Assembly: GCA_026389255.1 (NCBI GenBank)
Contig: JAPLIF010000122.1
Location: 1 to 5,503 of the forward strand
DNA length: 5,503 nucleotides
Direction of reading: 5' to 3'
Source: Cyanobacteriota bacterium
Lineage (GTDB): Bacteria > Cyanobacteriota > Cyanobacteriia > PCC-6307 > Cyanobiaceae
The position numbers and the translations under genes are program-made. Shown piece after piece: positions 4,973 through 5,503 of the stretch (within the stretch, counting starts at the first letter, position 1; each line of letters begins with the position of its first letter). Under the pieces are notes generated by a model that saw only the letters and a list, made by a program, of their open reading frames with translations, ran no database searches and was not told the origin of the DNA.

Positions 4973-5413
4973 TTATGCTTCGATCTTAACGCTGTTGATT
5001 CGGCTGCCATTCCGTAGCTTCAAAACCGTCTCCATGTCGCCTGTCTGGCCAAAAACCGTGTGCTGGCCATCCAGGTGCGGCTGGGCGCCATGGCAGATGA
5101 AAAACTGACTGCCGCCGGTGTTCTTGCCGGCGTGGGCCATCGACAGGCTGCCGGCCTTGTGCTTGTTGGTGTTGATCTCACAGGGAATCGTGTAGCCAGG
5201 ACCGCCGGTGCCGGCCTGGCCCCTGGAGCCTTCCCGGCTGTTGGGACAACCGCCTTGGGCCATGAAGCCATCGATGACGCGATGGAAGCTGAGCCCGTCA
5301 TAGAAACCGTCGTTGGCGAGCTTGACGAAGTTGGCCACCGTGCCGGGGGCATCGCCATCGAAAAGCTCCAGCTTGATCGGGCCCGCTTCGGTGTCCATCA
5401 GGGCGGTGGTCAT
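4973..5413 (-). CDS. Cyclophilin-type peptidyl-prolyl cis-trans isomerase
   Basis: This compact single-domain cyclophilin of 146 residues catalyses proline cis-trans isomerisation during protein folding. The active-site elements are present: [13 protein letters not shown] at residues 43-55 with catalytic R45 and Q53, [15 protein letters not shown] at 92-106, and [10 protein letters not shown] at 113-122. The position that is tryptophan in cyclosporin-sensitive cyclophilins (WLDGKH in human CypA) is histidine H113, which suggests poor cyclosporin binding. There is no signal peptide or lipoprotein box, so it is probably cytosolic. The ATG at 5413 begins [18 protein letters not shown], the normal beginning of this short bacterial type. 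The same frame stays open upstream, but those residues look unlike any cyclophilin and overlap a possible neighbouring gene. No Shine-Dalgarno site is evident. The gene converges on ribBA across the AT-rich gap. Confidence 0.95.
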   Translation of the reverse strand: MTTALMDTEAGPIKLELFDGDAPGTVANFVKLANDGFYDGLSFHRVIDGFMAQGGCPNSREGSRGQAGTGGPGYTIPCEINTNKHKAGSLSMAHAGKNTGGSQFFICHGAQPHLDGQHTVFGQTGDMETVLKLRNGSRINSVKIEA

Positions 5414-5439
5414 GGTGGGCGGGGCTGAGGTGTGGTGGA

Positions 5440-5503
5440 TCAATCCTGCCAGCCTGCCGAGAGCAGCGGGAGCTTGGCCAGAGCCTCCAGCGCACAAGGG
5501 GCG
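5440..5503 (-). CDS. Possible C-terminal end of an unidentified gene upstream of the PPIase
   Basis: On the minus strand, one frame entering from the right edge reads ...[17 protein letters not shown] and stops at TGA (5442-5440), 26 bp before the PPIase start. Most of its codons end in G or C (GCG CTG GAG ... CTG GCC AAG CTC CCG CTG), as in the neighbouring genes, whereas the overlapping PPIase-frame extension has weaker third-position bias. About 20 residues are too few to name a family. If real, it would be co-oriented with and probably co-transcribed with the PPIase gene. Confidence 0.4.
   Translation of the reverse strand, partial: APCALEALAKLPLLSAGWQD

Overview
The window looks like a piece of a high-GC cyanobacterial chromosome, most likely from the picocyanobacterial group (Synechococcus / Cyanobium / Prochlorococcus relatives). 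The clues are a Ycf35 (DUF1257) gene, a family restricted to cyanobacteria and plastids, together with ArgC, PurN and RibBA proteins that read like picocyanobacterial versions. Genes are packed almost end to end on alternating strands. I saw no full HIP1 palindrome (GCGATCGC) by eye, which fits this group better than many other cyanobacteria. The species call is inference from remembered family sequences, not from a search.

Layout, left to right. (1) 1-701, minus: N-terminal 233 residues of an M61-family peptidase, cut by the window edge. (2) 694-1038, minus: Ycf35, upstream of the peptidase and overlapping it by 8 nt (ATGGTTGA). (3) 1057-1749, plus: PurN, divergent from ycf35 with essentially no space between them. 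(4) 1723-2790, minus: ArgC, convergent with purN and overlapping it by 27 bp. (5) 2791-2921: a divergent intergenic region carrying a strong hairpin in the ribBA leader. (6) 2922-4664, plus: RibBA, DHBP synthase followed by GTP cyclohydrolase II, with a TTG start and a ~155-residue C-terminal extension of unknown role. (7) 4665-4972: a ~308-bp AT-rich gap, about 41% GC over 4741-4980 by direct count, with a hairpin that may serve as a terminator. (8) 4973-5413, minus: a cyclophilin-type peptidyl-prolyl isomerase. (9) 5440-5503, minus: possibly the last 20 codons of another gene.

The identifiable genes are core metabolism and housekeeping: purine synthesis (PurN), arginine synthesis (ArgC), the entry steps of riboflavin/FMN/FAD synthesis (RibBA), protein folding (PPIase), a peptidase and a conserved cyanobacterial protein of unknown role. 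They do not form one pathway. Only ycf35-M61, and perhaps the PPIase with its upstream neighbour, look like co-transcribed units. I found no mobile element, CRISPR array, tRNA/rRNA or defence system.

The least explained signals are structural: two very long perfect palindromes inside coding sequence (490-517 and 1213-1236), a long G:U-containing hairpin before ribBA (2831-2865), a hairpin that would hide the ycf35 start codon, the unassigned RibBA C-terminal extension, and the AT-rich gap.
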